Part shown: one piece after another, positions 1-12,134 of the stretch | Position numbering within the stretch: the first letter of the stretch is position 1 | Layout of the letters: the number at the start of each line of letters is the position of its first letter | From: Rhabdophis nuchalis | Lineage: Eukaryota > Chordata > Lepidosauria > Squamata > Natricidae | DNA length: 64,000 bases | Assembly (NCBI GenBank): GCA_039707465.1 | Contig: CM077643.1 | Span: 325,815,919-325,879,918, forward strand | Direction: 5' to 3' | Notes under the pieces: model-generated | What the model was told of the DNA's origin: nothing | The model's database searches: none | The model's input: only the letters and a program-made list of their open reading frames with translations | Position numbers and translations under genes: made by a program

Positions 1-1262
1 GTCTTTTTCCTCTACTATTCTGGAGGGAAAGGTCCATAATCATGGCTCTAAAATTCACCCAAGAGATTGCCTTAAATACTTCCATGTATTTTTAGAATGT
101 ATTCCATTCATGGTTATCACTGGGAGTTTGTGATGATTATGGTGCTACACAAAATAGATTGGCATCATTTACCTTAGCAAAAGTAGAAACGACTGTCCAT
201 TGGCCATCTTTAAAAGGCAGAAATGTCAAATATCATCTTTTTCCTGATCCCATCAGGAAGGCAGTCTCCATCTGCCTTTCCCAGTGATTTGCCAAAGGCA
301 ATGTTTTTACTGACCTATGTCAGTACAAGTGGCATGGTCTGGTTTGCCTGTTGCATTTCAGTTATCGTGGGCAAACAGTTCTACCGCAACTGCGGGGTGG
401 AATGTGTGCTGTGAAGTGATTGCCCCCTCTCCTCCAATCAGTGATGGTTGGCCCCTTTTCTTCTTTTCATACAAGTAAAAAATTTTTAATGGTTGCTTTC
501 TTCTTTTATAACACACTGACAGAACAGTGTTCACAGATGAGATGTCAGACTTCTGGCTCTTTCTCCTCTTCAGCCAAGGAAAAGGTGGTGTTTTCCTTTC
601 TTTTGCCAGTTCATCAAAGGATGCAGCAGAAGGAAGGTGTCCAATACAAGGGCAGTCAACAGAGGGGAAATCATACAAAAATTCTATGAATAGAAACCAC
701 ATATCCTGCCCACAAATGGAAAACAACTGGTACTTGCCAAGGAGGAGCATTAAAAGAAAAGACCATTGGTTGGTGTGGAAAAAGTGGTGTGGACCGAGCA
801 TCAAGTCATTACCTTGACTAATGTGGGGGAAGGTAATGAAATGTAGGAATGGGTTTCTTGGGAGAGCTTCATTTCCAATTGGTTTATGCCGAGAAATCAA
901 GCACCTGCATCTATATGTAGAAAAGCCTTTGCAGTACAAGGCTACATACTGTAGCATCATTTTTATGACCATTGTGTTAATTATAGATTTGGTTATATAT
1001 CTTTTTGCTACTATTATGGGTTTTTTTCAAGTGGGAGGGGCTTCTTGGCTTGGCTTTGTCTGCAAGCTGATCAGTGGTGTGCTAATAGATGTATTTATCC
1101 ATGGTTCCAACTTACTGTGAGCTCCCAAACGGCTGATTGGTGTGCTAGGGATCCTGGTCCATCTCTGTACTTAACCAGCTTGCAAAATTCCTGAATATTT
1201 AACAATTGGCTCTCATGAGCCAGGATGAGCCGGGTCACTACTAAAGATGATATAGCTTAGAA
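1..1262. other. Intergenic, no recognised feature
   Basis: AT-rich sequence with no repeat or gene that I can identify. A 204-codon open frame on the minus strand (358-972) shows no domain, no family resemblance and no gene context, so I treat it as chance. Confidence 0.5.
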
Positions 1263-1596
1263 CAGGGGTCCCCAACTTGTGGGCCACGGCCCACTACTGA
1301 ACCGTGACCTAACCACTTCCAGGTGGTTGGCTGCTGCTTGCGCATCTGCACGCATAAGACCGCACTTGCATGAGCATCGCCATGAGCATTGTGGGAAATA
1401 ACAGCCCAACTCGTGGTCCCACTTGTGTGAGCCTTGTTGCGGGCACTTGCTGCCCCACTTGCATGAGTGTTGTCATTGGGCAGTCACAGGTTCCTATGTG
1501 CATGTACCTGTACATGCATCTGCCCGTCCCACAAAATCATCCCTCTTTCCCTTCTCCACTGCTCTGCCGCCAGCCCAGAAAGGTTGAGGAACTCTA
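1263..1596 (+). mobile_element. Non-autonomous hAT element, 334 bp, with target duplication
   Basis: The left end reads CAGGGGTCCCCAAC and the right end is a decayed inverted copy (GGTTGAGGAACTCTA). It is bracketed by a perfect 8-bp direct repeat gcttagaa at 1255-1262 and 1597-1604, the target-site size of hAT transposases. There is no transposase frame, so it was moved in trans. Same terminal family as the element at 56383-58159. The interior is CpG-decayed, indicating an old insertion. Confidence 0.85.
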
Positions 1597-1604
1597 GCTT
1601 AGAA

Positions 1605-2347
1605 TGTTTAAAAATAACCCATGTATAAATGTATAATAAACTAAGTTGAGTAATAGTGCTAACCTTCCTTCAACAGGGTACCTAACACTACTAACACTAA
1701 CACTACAATTCACCCAAGTGAATTATAAATTGCAGTAGAAATAATCTACAGACATTTGTGCTAGCAAGGAAAGTCTACAGTAAACCCCAAAGAAAGTGAT
1801 TGTCCGAAAACAAAATGTGGTGTATACTTCACCCAATCAAACAGCCTTCCATAAGGCTGATATGAAAGATTCAAATTCATATTTGAATTCTCACTAAATG
1901 AGCTGTTGTAAGTTGAGGATTATCTGTATTAATAAAAAGCTGCTTTTCTCTGCAGCTAAAATGGCCCCATCAATGCACAAGAGCAAAGTATAGGGTTAGG
2001 AAAAGAGAACTTACAGAAGTACTAAAATACATCTTTAGAGGAAAAATCCTAAAATACTTCAAAATCCTATTAGGGCAGAGCATGTTCAGTGGGAATGCAA
2101 TGGCAAGGAGCATTTCCAGTCAAAATAATGGAGTAAACATTTGGAGTTTAAAATGGTGAGATAGAGTGATTGGCTGACTGTACTTTGAAGAGGACAAATT
2201 CAGCACAAAATGTTGCTGCAGGATTCATTTGCAGGAATATAATTGTAGGCCTTTTTCATCATGCCTAAGCCAAGGTGTATCATCAAAAATATTGCAGATT
2301 TTATTTAATAATGTCTTGCTAAGGAAAACAGAGGTGAGCACTCTCAT
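1605..2347. other. Intergenic, nothing recognised
   Basis: AT-rich, no open frame above background and no repeat end that I can identify. Confidence 0.5.
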
Positions 2348-3720
2348 TTGGTTGATGATCTCTGGAGGGCCAGAGATGGGGGTTGTTCCTCCATCCTGGT
2401 CCTATTAGACCTCTCGGCGGCTTTCGATACCATCGACCATGGTATCCTATTGCATCGGCTGGGGGGGTTGGGAGTGGGAGGTACCGTCTTACGATGGTTC
2501 TCCTCCTACCTCTCTGGCCGATCGCAATTTGTGTTGGCAGGGGGGCAGAGGTCGACCTCGAGACCACTCACTTGTGGGGTGCCTCAGGGGTCGGTCCTCT
2601 CGCCTCTCCTGTTTAACACATACATGAAGCCGCTGGGTGAGATCATCCGTGGTTTTGGGGTAGAATACCATCTATACGCTGATGATACTCAGTTGTATAT
2701 ATCTACCCCAAACCACCCCAACGATGCCGTAGCGGTGATGTGCCAGTGCCTGGAAGCCGTGCGGATCTGGATGGGAAGTAACGGACTTAGGCTCAACCCG
2801 ACCAAGACCAAGTGGCTGTGGTTTCCGGCTGCCCGATTCAACCAGCTCACTCCATCGCTGGCCATAGGGGGCGAACATCTTGCCCCTGTGGATGGGGCGC
2901 GCAATTTGGGTGTCCTCCTGGACTCCCGGCTGTCCATGGAAGATCAAGTGACAGCCGTGGCCAGGAGGGCGTTTTACCAGGTTCGCCTGGTTTGCCAATT
3001 GCGCCCCCTATTGGATCGGGACGCCCTGTGCACAGTCACTCATGCGCTCGTGACATCCCAACTGGACTATTGTAACTCTCTCTACATGGGGCTCCCCTTG
3101 AGGTGCACCCGGAGACTTCAGCTAGTCCAGAATGCAGCCGCGCGAGCAATTATGGGAACCGCTAGGTTTACCCATGTAACACCGCTCTTGCGCGAGCTGC
3201 AATGGCTACCTGTCGTCTTCCGGGTGCGCTTCAAGGTGTTAATTATCATCTTTAAAGCGTTCCATGGCTCGGGACCTAGCTATCTGCGGGATCGGTTCCT
3301 GCCTCATACATCCTCGCGGCCGATTCGCTCCCACAGAGAGGGACTTCTCCGGGTGCCGTCCACTAGACACTGTCAGCGGGCGACATCCAGGGGAAGGGCT
3401 ATCTCTGTGGCGGGCCCGGCCCTCTGGAACGACCTCCCCCCCGATATCAGGACGACCACGGACCTCCGCTCCTTCCGTCTTAAATTAAAGACTCACTTTT
3501 TCTGTCTGGCCGGCCTAGGATGAGTCTCTCTGCCTCTGGGGTTTTATGGGGAATTAGTATTGTTTAGTTTTAATGGGAATTTTAGCGCAGGTTATATTTA
3601 ATTTGTTTTTAGAATTGTTGTATGTATTTGGTTTTTATTCTACCTGTGCACCGCCCCGAGTCCCTGTGGGGAGAGGGTGCGATTTTACAAATTAAAAATT
3701 ATTATTATAAATTAATTATT
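2348..3720 (+). mobile_element. 5'-truncated L2-clade LINE with reverse transcriptase
   Basis: An uninterrupted 391-codon frame (2348-3523) covers the reverse transcriptase from motif A ([14 protein letters not shown]) through VPQGSVLSPLLF and the catalytic YADD (2675-2686) to the C-terminal ALWNDLPPD block typical of L2/CR1 LINEs. Endonuclease and the N-terminal part of RT are missing, so it is a dead 5'-truncated copy although the remaining frame is intact. The 3' UTR ends with the L2-type CCGCCCCGAGTCCC hairpin and an ATT-rich tail near 3700. No target duplication is apparent, as is usual for this group. Four related copies are at 19976, 35449-39055 (minus), 39773 and 56699. Confidence 0.93.
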
Positions 3721-4662
3721 ATTATTTCATTCAGCAACACATGGCATTTATCTAATATGAAAGTGGCAGTGAAAACAGATGGCTTAACTGCGTAATGATT
3801 TTGCCTTGGGAATCCTTCTGGACAGAATGAAGGATTTTAGGAAAGTAATTAAGAAAAACAACAAACAACAGAATCTGCAGATGGGCAAGGAGAGCAATTA
3901 TCAACAGAATTTGAAATATATAAATGTTATGGATTGATGGATGGATTGATGGATTGATTACATTCCATCAAGTCATTTTTTTTTTACTCCTAGCTATCCT
4001 TGTGGGTTTTTTTTGGTAAAAATACATGAGTGGTTTTGCAATTCTCTTCTTTCATGCAGTATGAATGGATATCCTTGCCATTATCACTAAAGCAATTATC
4101 TACCTCTGGCATCTTGTTATAACTTTGCTGCTTGTTGCAAATACCCACTTTTTTTAGATGGACAGCTGGGAGGACCTTCACATTTTGGGTGGCCTTAGTG
4201 AGAATGTATCTCTAGGCGTATCCTCCCAACACTTCCACCACCACGAAAAGACATGATAGCTGGACTTGGAGGAGAAGGGAAATACTATCTTATTACTATT
4301 TAAAACAGGAAGAGATTTATTTATTTATATTTCATATTTCTGAGCCACCCATCTTCCTCAGAGGGATGCTAATTCTACACTACCTCAAAGTAGCTTGAGT
4401 TATATGTCACATGTTATTAATATATTTAAAATACTACCGGTATTACCAAAAAGAAAGACTGATAAAATATATTTGGTTAATTTTAATAAGATAGAAAAGT
4501 TTAGGGCATTAGCAGAGAGTGAATGGAACTGTTGCATAAGATAATTCAAAACACCCTTCACACGTGAAATTAATGAAAACTAGTGGTGACATTTAACTGT
4601 GTACTACCTACATACATCGGATTTGCTTACTCTTCATAGTAGAGGAGTTTGTACTACATGTC
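3721..4662. other. Intergenic, nothing recognised
   Basis: Contains a short GGAT/GATT simple repeat near 3931-3960 and a decayed L2-tail-like patch near 4318-4375 (poly TTTA followed by gccacccatcttcctc). No gene seen. Confidence 0.45.
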
Positions 4663-4731
4663 CCTTATTTATTTATTTTATTTATTTATTTGGATTTATA
4701 TAACCGCACCCTCTCCCCAAAGGGACCCGCA
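4663..4731 (-). mobile_element. L2 3' tail fragment
   Basis: On the minus strand this reads a GGGTCCCTTTGGGGAGAGGG block followed by a T/A-rich (AAATA)n tail, matching the 3' ends of the L2 copies at 2348 and 37432. Only the last ~70 bp are present, an extreme 5' truncation. Confidence 0.65.
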
Positions 4732-4734
4732 TAC

Positions 4735-5135
4735 AGGCATGTCAAACTCAAGGCCCACATACTAAATCTGGCCCATGATGTGGTTAGATCTGGCCTTTGC
4801 GGTTACCCTGGAGACAACGAGGGGCCAGCCCCCACCGCCTCAACATTAGCCCACCCCAGCCTGGCCGTGCTCTTCCCCTGGTCACGCGCACAGGAGATGA
4901 TGAGTCCATGGGGGCTGGCATTCCCGGTGAAAAGGAAGCACTCGTGGGCTGTGGGGCCAGTGGGTGAGACTGGCCAGCAAGCGGGCCTCGGAGGTAGTGG
5001 AGGCACTGGGCGCAGCGTTGTTGCTGGGGCTCTATTACTTACTTATCAACAACAATTTCAAGGTAGCCACCTAGTGCCGAAATGTGGTCAACCTACGACC
5101 AGGTGGGCATGGCTGGGTAGGCTAGGACAAAAGTA
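4735..5135 (+). mobile_element. Probable decayed non-autonomous hAT
   Basis: Begins with a degenerate GTCAAACTCAAGGCCC end like those at 25587 and 44545, followed by GC-richer sequence unlike its neighbours. I cannot find the right terminus or a target duplication, so the right boundary is approximate. Confidence 0.35.
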
Positions 5136-6522
5136 GTAGCCTCAAACATAATATAGTACTAATTTTAAAGTATGATTCTTTATATATAGTTTCCATTGTG
5201 CAAAACTATCTGCTACCCAATAAATAGGCAGAATAATATATGGGCTCTGTTTGAAAGTTGAGAGAGTTGGAATGGCAGGCTTTATAACGTCCATGTTTGT
5301 TCAGATTCCAGATTAATTTAACATGAATGTGAACTATTCTTTAAAACTCTCAGGTACAGATTGTGTGTACAGCTGTCACTGGGGATAGAGTGTTGATGAA
5401 TTATAAAAGTACAAGCAACTTTTTACAATATATAAATCTATTCATGTAAATAGGTTATTAAATATTCATTTTATGTTACAAAGACTAAATGGAAGATGAT
5501 AAGACTGTTGATCATGTTAGTTAATCTGTGTATGATTGTTAGTACATTTATGATACATTCTGAAAAGGAACTTCCTACACTTCAATTTCAAAAAAATATA
5601 TCTCATTTTATAAATTGTTATTATCTGACCTTAAGTCAGCTAGTCAACTTTCTGCTGGAAAGCAAAATACCTGATGTAAATTTATTCACGCTAATGTCAG
5701 TTTTCTCTAGTGGCTGAAATGTTAAGATCCCCTTAGGTACAACACTGGGTTTTAAGATGACCAGAAACAATTCATGAATAATTCTGCATTCTCTGTGTAC
5801 TTTATCCTAGATAAATTTTGAATACTTTAGAGAGTTAGACTACTTTTTGGTCCAAAACAATATTAGTTATTCCAGTGATTAATTCTCTGGATTATACTTT
5901 CTGTTTTCTCTCTCTCTCTCTCTCTTTCTTATTTTGCATTCATTGTACAAGCTTCTGCATAAAAATGTGTGCTCTGCCACTAACATCTAACAGGTAAAAT
6001 CATGGTACATTTATTCCTAAACAGACAAATAAACAAACCTCCATGTCTATCATGAGTTTAACTACATAACCTATTCTAAAATATCTTAATTTATTATTTC
6101 TGTTGCAATTATTAGACTTTGGTTTTTTTAAATTAGATTTGGTGTGAATACATTTGATGGTGGAAGAAGGCAAGGTTATGTTTCCTTGGTTTTAACATGG
6201 GGGAAGATATCTTTTGTTAACAATAATGCAGGTTAGACTGTGCAGGACAGGTTGGGCGTTTAGGCAATGGGAATTGAGTGGAATGTGTTTTATAAGAAAG
6301 GAAGATTAAGGGAGACTTGTAAATTATTAAACGGGGGGGAAATTGGCTGATAGACAATGGGAGATTGGAATGGAGAGGAGGAACGTTGAAGATATAATTG
6401 ATTAGACTAGGACTGGAATGTGACATGGTGCCAGTTCATCCTTGGACAACAATAGAGGCAGCAAGGAGTGAGGCCTCTATTGTGAATTAGATGACTATGA
6501 GAAAGACAGCAGGGGTGACCCA
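5136..6522. other. Intergenic, nothing recognised
   Basis: AT-rich DNA. A short (CT)n tract lies at about 5909-5929. No open frame or repeat end is identifiable. Confidence 0.5.
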
Positions 6523-6740
6523 CAGGGGTGGGATTCTACCGGTTTGGATCGGTTCAGGTGAACCGGTAGCTCTGAAGATCAGCTGGAAGTGAACCGGTTC
6601 ACTCCAATGATCATGTGGGCCCGCCCACCCCTGCGCTTTACTGACCTTTATCTTCTCAGCTGAGTCGCGTGGCAGAGTGGATTGCTGCACCTCAGCTGTT
6701 TTCCGCAGCGGCAGTAATGCGGAAGGTAAGTTTTCTCAAA
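6523..6740 (+). repeat. Interspersed repeat with ACCGGTT motifs (probable hAT fragment)
   Basis: Starts CAGGGGTGGGATTCTACCGG and repeats AACCGGTT-type motifs. A related sequence occurs at 11292-11360 and the start resembles the hAT-like ends at 7645 and 11361. No target duplication could be assigned. Confidence 0.5.
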
Positions 6741-7644
6741 ACTGTGCATGAGCTTTCTCTTGAAGAGGCCATCACAAAATCCTGATACTATTTGACAATC
6801 TGTCCAATTCTCAACCTTTCCATTCTGAGCAAGTTTACTAAGAAGAGAATGAGTAATTAATTGCAGAAGATTCTAGAAAGGGTGGATTATGGTATTTATA
6901 TTGCTGCCAATCTAAATTCAGGCCTGGATATGGAATGGAAACAGTCAACCTTCTTTAGCGTCTGTGAAAAGCCAAAGTCAGTTAGATGCTGCCACCTGCT
7001 GAAGTGTTTTTGTACAGAGAAAGAAACAGCTGGTGGGAAAAGGCTATTAGGCTGGAAAGCAATAATTACAAAAAAAAGTTGGATAAAGAATACTATTTCA
7101 TTGTTAGAGGTTAACAGAAAATTATAGGTCTGCCTTTTTGAATGAATTCTCTGTCTTTTTTTAATCTGTTCCTGGGTGATTATCTGCATTGAATATGAAT
7201 GTTGCAGTAGGCTATGAAAAGATGGTGTTGCGTATAGCAGGCTGCTTTATGTGACATATTGTAAGTATGCCAAAATTGAATGCTCTTTTCAACAGGCTAT
7301 GGCAAGGCAACAATTTACAAATCTGAAAGAATTTTCAGAGGTTTTGTCCTTCTTATTCCTTATCAGAAATTTATTGAAACTTTAACTAGTGCTTTGGATT
7401 ATATTCCTTGAGCGGTTGAGAGATTTTACAGGCTATTTTCTTAGAGCCTTTGCACCCAATTTATACATTATAAGTGATTATGAAAAACTGAATTGAATAT
7501 CGAGAAATGCTGCCTCAATCCAGTGAGGCAGAAATTATTATTTCATCTTTCATTATTTCATTTGTTTTTATGTACTTTGGAGTTCTAAAGACTCCTGACA
7601 GTTTAGAGTGATAAAAGCATAAAACAGTACATATGGAATAAATA
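6741..7644. other. Intergenic, nothing recognised
   Basis: No coding frame or repeat boundary that I can support. Confidence 0.5.
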
Positions 7645-7874
7645 CAGGGGTGAAATCCAGCAGTTTCTGACAGATTCTGGAAAACCAGTAGCAGAAATTT
7701 TGAGTAGTTCTGAGAACTAGCAAATGCCACCTCTGGCTGGCCTCAGAATGGGGTGGGAATGGAGATTTTGCAATATCCTTCCCCTGCCATGCCCACCAAG
7801 CCACATCCACAAGCCACACCATGTCCACCAAGCCACGCCCACAGAACCGTAAAAAATATTGAATTTCACCACTG
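7645..7874 (+). mobile_element. Non-autonomous hAT element, 230 bp
   Basis: Left terminus CAGGGGTGAAATCC and right terminus GAATTTCACCACTG are inverted copies. Flanking 8-mers aataaata (7637-7644) and aatgaatg (7875-7882) agree at 6 of 8 positions, compatible with a decayed hAT target duplication. The interior contains several CCACGCCCA-like motifs. No transposase. Confidence 0.65.
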
Positions 7875-7882
7875 AATGAATG

Positions 7883-10147
7883 CATATGAAAAATCAAAAC
7901 AATATCTGCATTATTACAATCATCAGACATTGCCAATCAATATAGCACAACCTCAGCTGGAATAAGTCTATCTTGACTATTGAATTAGGGCCAAGAGACC
8001 TGCTGATCCAATCTCTCTGGGAAGGTTGTTTTATACAGTGTCCCCTTTCCATTCCCATTGATTTCAAAGTTCTCATGAGAAGAGCAGAGGAACCAATGTT
8101 GTTCAGAGATGTGAACTTCAGATTGATCTGAGAGGGCAGCGGGTTATACATAATTTCTATTTTGCAGTTTGATGGCGCTTCTTCTTCTTCTTGTGCCATA
8201 TACATCATCGGATGTTGGCAATCATGTTGGTGATCCTATTTTTATCAACAGCCACACAAAAAAGTGCTGTTGAGTTTTGTCTCAAACAGTTCTTTAGATT
8301 TTGAAGCCATGATGCCGCTACATTAAAAAAAATACTTGGAAGTACAGTCTTGATTATCCATGTTTAGGTCTTAATATCCATAAAATATCTTCCAAAGCCA
8401 TTCGTATGGTTAACATTTGTGCAAAGGAATGATGTTGGCTCTTTTGGGTTCTCATATCCTTATCAGTGTTGGAAGGCAGATAAGAGTAACAGAATCTTGA
8501 ACGTTTGATCACTTTTTTTCCTCCTGTCTCCTTTTTCTACCCAGCCCGAGTCAGAGAGAAGCCAGCCCAAGTCTCTTCTTATCTATTATTAGGTCCTGGG
8601 TGAGAAGGGGCCTTATTACTGACCCACCTGGCAATCAATAGCAAGACCTGGAAACAGGGCCATTGAAGGTAGAATGAAAGGGAATTGAAGCACAGCTTAG
8701 GAGCAGAATGCAGAACTGGTGTGAAACACAAAGGGCACATTTCCCAAGAGCAGCTTGCCCCCTCCCTTCCATCATATCCACCTCTGCCCATCACTACCAT
8801 GATGTTACTACCTTCATCTTTCCCCAGGTAAACTAACTTTCCTAGGTCTTGTTCTGTCCTGAGATCAAAGAATCCAACTAATAGGAGATGGGCTTGAGGA
8901 AATGTTTCCCCACCTAATCACGATGGTAATGAAAAGAGCCCTACCACCACCACCCCTGAGCAAGGGTTCCAGGATTAAGTTTCTTAATGATCAAGTACTA
9001 CACACAGAAAAGCTTAAACACCCCTGATCTCATACAACAATTTAAAAAAATAACTAGCTAATTTGATTTGCCAGTTTACTTCTGCTTGGGACTCAGCAAT
9101 CCCTTAGCTGCCCACCACCACCACAACCGATACCCTTCAACCTATCCATACATATACCATATCACACCACTTCCCAGGTTCACACCCACTGTTATTGTGC
9201 AGCCAGAGGGATAAACAACACACTCAAACTGTTCCAAAACTGAAGCAAACCAAAGACTATCACTGCCCTTCTGACCTCTCTTCATCTGGAGGGCGAGCAG
9301 GATCCAGTCCCTCACACTACCCACTGACATCTACCCTTCTGCTTAAATGTCTGTTATTTTCACATCCAGATCTTGGGCTATTGTAAATGAAAAAAGTACA
9401 GAGACATACTGGCATTAGATATGGAACATATGGCATGCTCTGTTTTCTCTCTCAGTCCAGCCACCATATGCAAAAGACAAGGTGACTTGACAAGCCTTGC
9501 ATCAGCTGAGGGACTCAAACTAATCTTTCCGCATATGTACTGACTGGCTCCATCCTGCTCTGACAACTATTCCGCCCTGTCACCCAGGTTCTGCACCCTC
9601 CAGAACACTGAGGTCAAACATCCCTAGATCGCCATCATAACCTCTCAGTAGGGAGATCAGTATCCACTGGGCTCACTGCCAAGGCCACTCAGTTGGGAAT
9701 CATTGCTACTCTCTTGTCACCGCTCACTGATTGATCTTCAACAGCTGGTTGTCTGTGCCTCTAACCCAACATCAAACTGATTGGCAGCACTGGCATTGCT
9801 CTGCCACTAGCTCTCCAAATGAACCATTCAACTGCATAGTCCTAGCCAGTTCTCAATCTGTTGTAGGCTTCCAAATCATCTGGAGGTCACCCTGGAGCTA
9901 TCTTCTACAATCATTGTGAATCTTCACAGCACTAGCTTACAGCTCAGAGGATAGCTGAAGGCCCTCCAGACCCTTCTCAAGTCTTCATAAATACACACAT
10001 AATCTCCAACTTTCTTCACCAGCAAACTCCCATGACCCCTCCCTAGCTCCAGGTTTGGCACCATTATGAAAAACATTGCAGTGTAAATTAATCTTTTTTC
10101 TATATCACTTTGCTTAATACAACCTGGTCATATCATTGACGGCTCAG
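7883..10147. other. Intergenic, nothing recognised
   Basis: 2.2 kb in which the 9560-10080 portion is less AT-rich and could be a very old repeat, but I cannot assign it. No convincing exon. Confidence 0.45.
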
Positions 10148-10152
10148 GTTTA

Positions 10153-10317
10153 ATTGAGGGCTCCTTGATGCTCTCTGAACTTGGTTGTTTTCTTCCAAGA
10201 GTTTCATTAACCAAACTAGGTGTTGCCATCAGCACACAAATGATGCTACCCAGTTTGGGCAATGAAACATCTGCAAGAGAACAACCAAGCTCAGAGAGCA
10301 TCAAGTTGCCCTCATTT
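10153..10317. mobile_element. Penelope-derived head-to-head inverted repeat
   Basis: Two arms of about 70 bp face each other: GAGGGCTCCTTGATGCTCTC... on the left and its diverged inverse ending ...GAGAGCATCAAGTTGCCCTC on the right. Each carries a GTTTCATT/AATGAAAC block and an ATGATG/CATCAG block. Such conserved blocks occur in 3' regions of vertebrate Penelope-like elements, as at 24340. Arms differ at roughly one base in five, so the copy is old. Assignment to Penelope rests on recall of the family, not on a coding domain here. Confidence 0.5.
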
Positions 10318-10813
10318 AAACCCCGAGCTACAAATATTCTCCTCTAACAGATTTAATTTTCAATAATTTATTATGAACAAAATATGTAGCTATTTATGGC
10401 ATAATATAGCCACTCTGTGTACAAGAAAGACCAAACTTTCCTTTCTGTCAATGAAAGGAACAGGTTTATTTGTTTATGTTTTCAGACCATTCTTTGAAAG
10501 AAAATGAAATTGCTAAGAAAAGTTTTTTTATTAGTAATATTCACATTCTAAATATTAATAGTATTTGTGTTCTAAAAAGTGCCCCTTTCTTATTGTTCCC
10601 ATTTTAGGTTTCTTTAAGAAAGAAACAGACGTGTTCCAAAATTTTATACAAATAGCATCTACCTCTCCATCTATTTTGATATTAGAAATATTGAAGTGGT
10701 GGGTAGTGTTTGCTTCTTAAATATGACTATCAACCATAAAGGACCTATCAAGCAAGCAAACAAACATGTCACAGACTGGAACTGGGTAGGATAGCAATGA
10801 AGGTCTTATGAAG
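10318..10813. other. Intergenic, nothing recognised
   Basis: AT-rich; no frame or repeat end identified. Confidence 0.5.
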
Positions 10814-11179
10814 TGATAACTTTCACGCCGTTATCAGGCGGGCGGGCCCACGGATGAGGGAAAAAAGAACACGACACCAGGCTCTTCTTTGAACGGAATG
10901 GGACAGCGCAACGGACAAAGGTCCGCAGGCCTTTTTATTAACTTTATCAGAAGGCAGGGTTAAGCATACAACGTCATATGTAAACAATACATAAATCATG
11001 ACCATATAAAGAAATTCACACAGTAGAATAGGAGTCACGTGCTCTTTGTTGATAGTTAGCACGTTGCAAGAAGGTGGGAACTTTTCTCCAAGGTGTTGAA
11101 TGTCAAAGGGTGTGCTAGTGACTTTCCATGCCAGCTTCCTTGTTTATGTCCAACCGGTCAGAACCAGTCTACACTAACA
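10814..11179 (-). mobile_element. Probable solo LTR (366 bp)
   Basis: On the minus strand it starts TGTTAGTGTAGACTGG and ends GGCGTGAAAGTTATCA (TG...CA). It contains an AATAAA signal about two thirds in, followed by a GC-rich R/U5-like stretch (CGGACCTTTGTCCGTTG). No internal retroviral or gypsy coding region is adjacent, which suggests recombination between LTRs. A clean 4-6 bp target duplication is not visible (tgaag versus gaaat), so the edges could be off by a few bases. Confidence 0.55.
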
Positions 11180-11291
11180 GAAATGCTTAGCACGTGATGC
11201 AGTGTCATATAGCAACAGTCTTAGAAAGAATAATCAGATGCTGTGGTATGTCTATCCCTACAAAACTCAAAAATATAAAGGCTAAGCTTCA

Positions 11292-11360
11292 GAGATGGTA
11301 TTCAGCCAGTTCAGACCAGTTTGCCCAAACCGGTAGTGGCAAATTGTGGGTGGGCCCCGC
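11292..11360 (+). repeat. ACCGGT-type interspersed repeat fragment
   Basis: Related to 6523-6740 by the GGTATTCAGCCAGTTC and AAACCGGTAG motifs. Truncated on the right by the hAT element that begins at 11361. Confidence 0.45.
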
Positions 11361-11822
11361 CAGGGGTGGGTTCCTGCCAGTTCTAACCTCTTCTATAGAA
11401 GAGGTTCCACAAATCTACAGTGCCGTATAGAACTGGTTCCAGCTCCCTCCCCCCGCCCATCCGCACATCATCAAGATGAAGAGCGAAAGGAGGAATTCTG
11501 GGAGTTGAAGTCCACAAGTCTTAAAGCTGTCAAGTTTGAACACCCCTGGGGGTTTTTTTTCTAAAGGGTTAGGGGTGCAAGGGTTTTGCAACTTGACAGC
11601 TTTAAGACTTGCGTGCTTCAAATGCCAGAGTTTCTGAGCCAACATTTTGGTTGCTAAGCAAGAGCATTGTTAAGTGAGTTTCACCACATTTTACGTTGAC
11701 CATGCCCACCCAGTCACATGACTACCAAACCTCTCCCATCCAGTCACATGGGCGGCAAGCCACTCCCACAAAGCAGGCCACACCTACAGAAGAGGTTCTA
11801 AAAAAATTGAAACCCACCACTG
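11361..11822 (+). mobile_element. Non-autonomous hAT-like element, 462 bp
   Basis: Ends CAGGGGTGGGTTCC and GAAACCCACCACTG are inverted copies. The interior includes AGAATTCTGGGAGTTGAAG, the same unit that forms the arms of the palindromes at 12021, 43552 and 50415, so these families share ancestry. No matching 8-bp flanks were found. Confidence 0.55.
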
Positions 11823-12020
11823 ACCCCCTGGCTCCAAAACATCCCATGTAGCCTCATTTTCGACGCCATATGCAAGTGTGCACACCACACAGGCGTGCAT
11901 GCCACACACATGAGCAAAGCACATGCACGTAAGGCCACACACGTGTGGAAGGTGTGTGTGAGCGTAATGTGAGCATGGCACACATGCACTCAGAATTGTG
12001 AATTGGTGATAAACCTATGT

Positions 12021-12126
12021 CAGGGGTCTGCAAAGTCGGCTCTTTTAAGACTGGTGGACTTCAACTCCCAGAATTCTGGGAGTTGAAGTCCACCACTCTT
12101 AAAAGAACCGACTTTGCAGACCCCTG
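12021..12126. mobile_element. Near-perfect palindromic hAT miniature, 106 bp
   Basis: Starts CAGGGGTCTGCAAAGTCGG and ends with its inverse. The two 53-bp arms differ at only two or so positions and meet at CAGAATTCTG with no spacer. The related copies at 43552 and 50415 are 135 bp and keep a central CAGCCAGC...GCTGGCTG segment, so this copy has lost its centre. The flanking 8-mers acctatgt (12013-12020) and acataggt (12127-12134) are reverse complements of each other rather than direct repeats. Confidence 0.8.
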
Positions 12127-12134
12127 ACATAGGT

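Noticed and set aside
358..972. 204-codon open frame on the minus strand
   Set aside because: No domain, no recognisable family, no splice or promoter context; compatible with chance in this composition.
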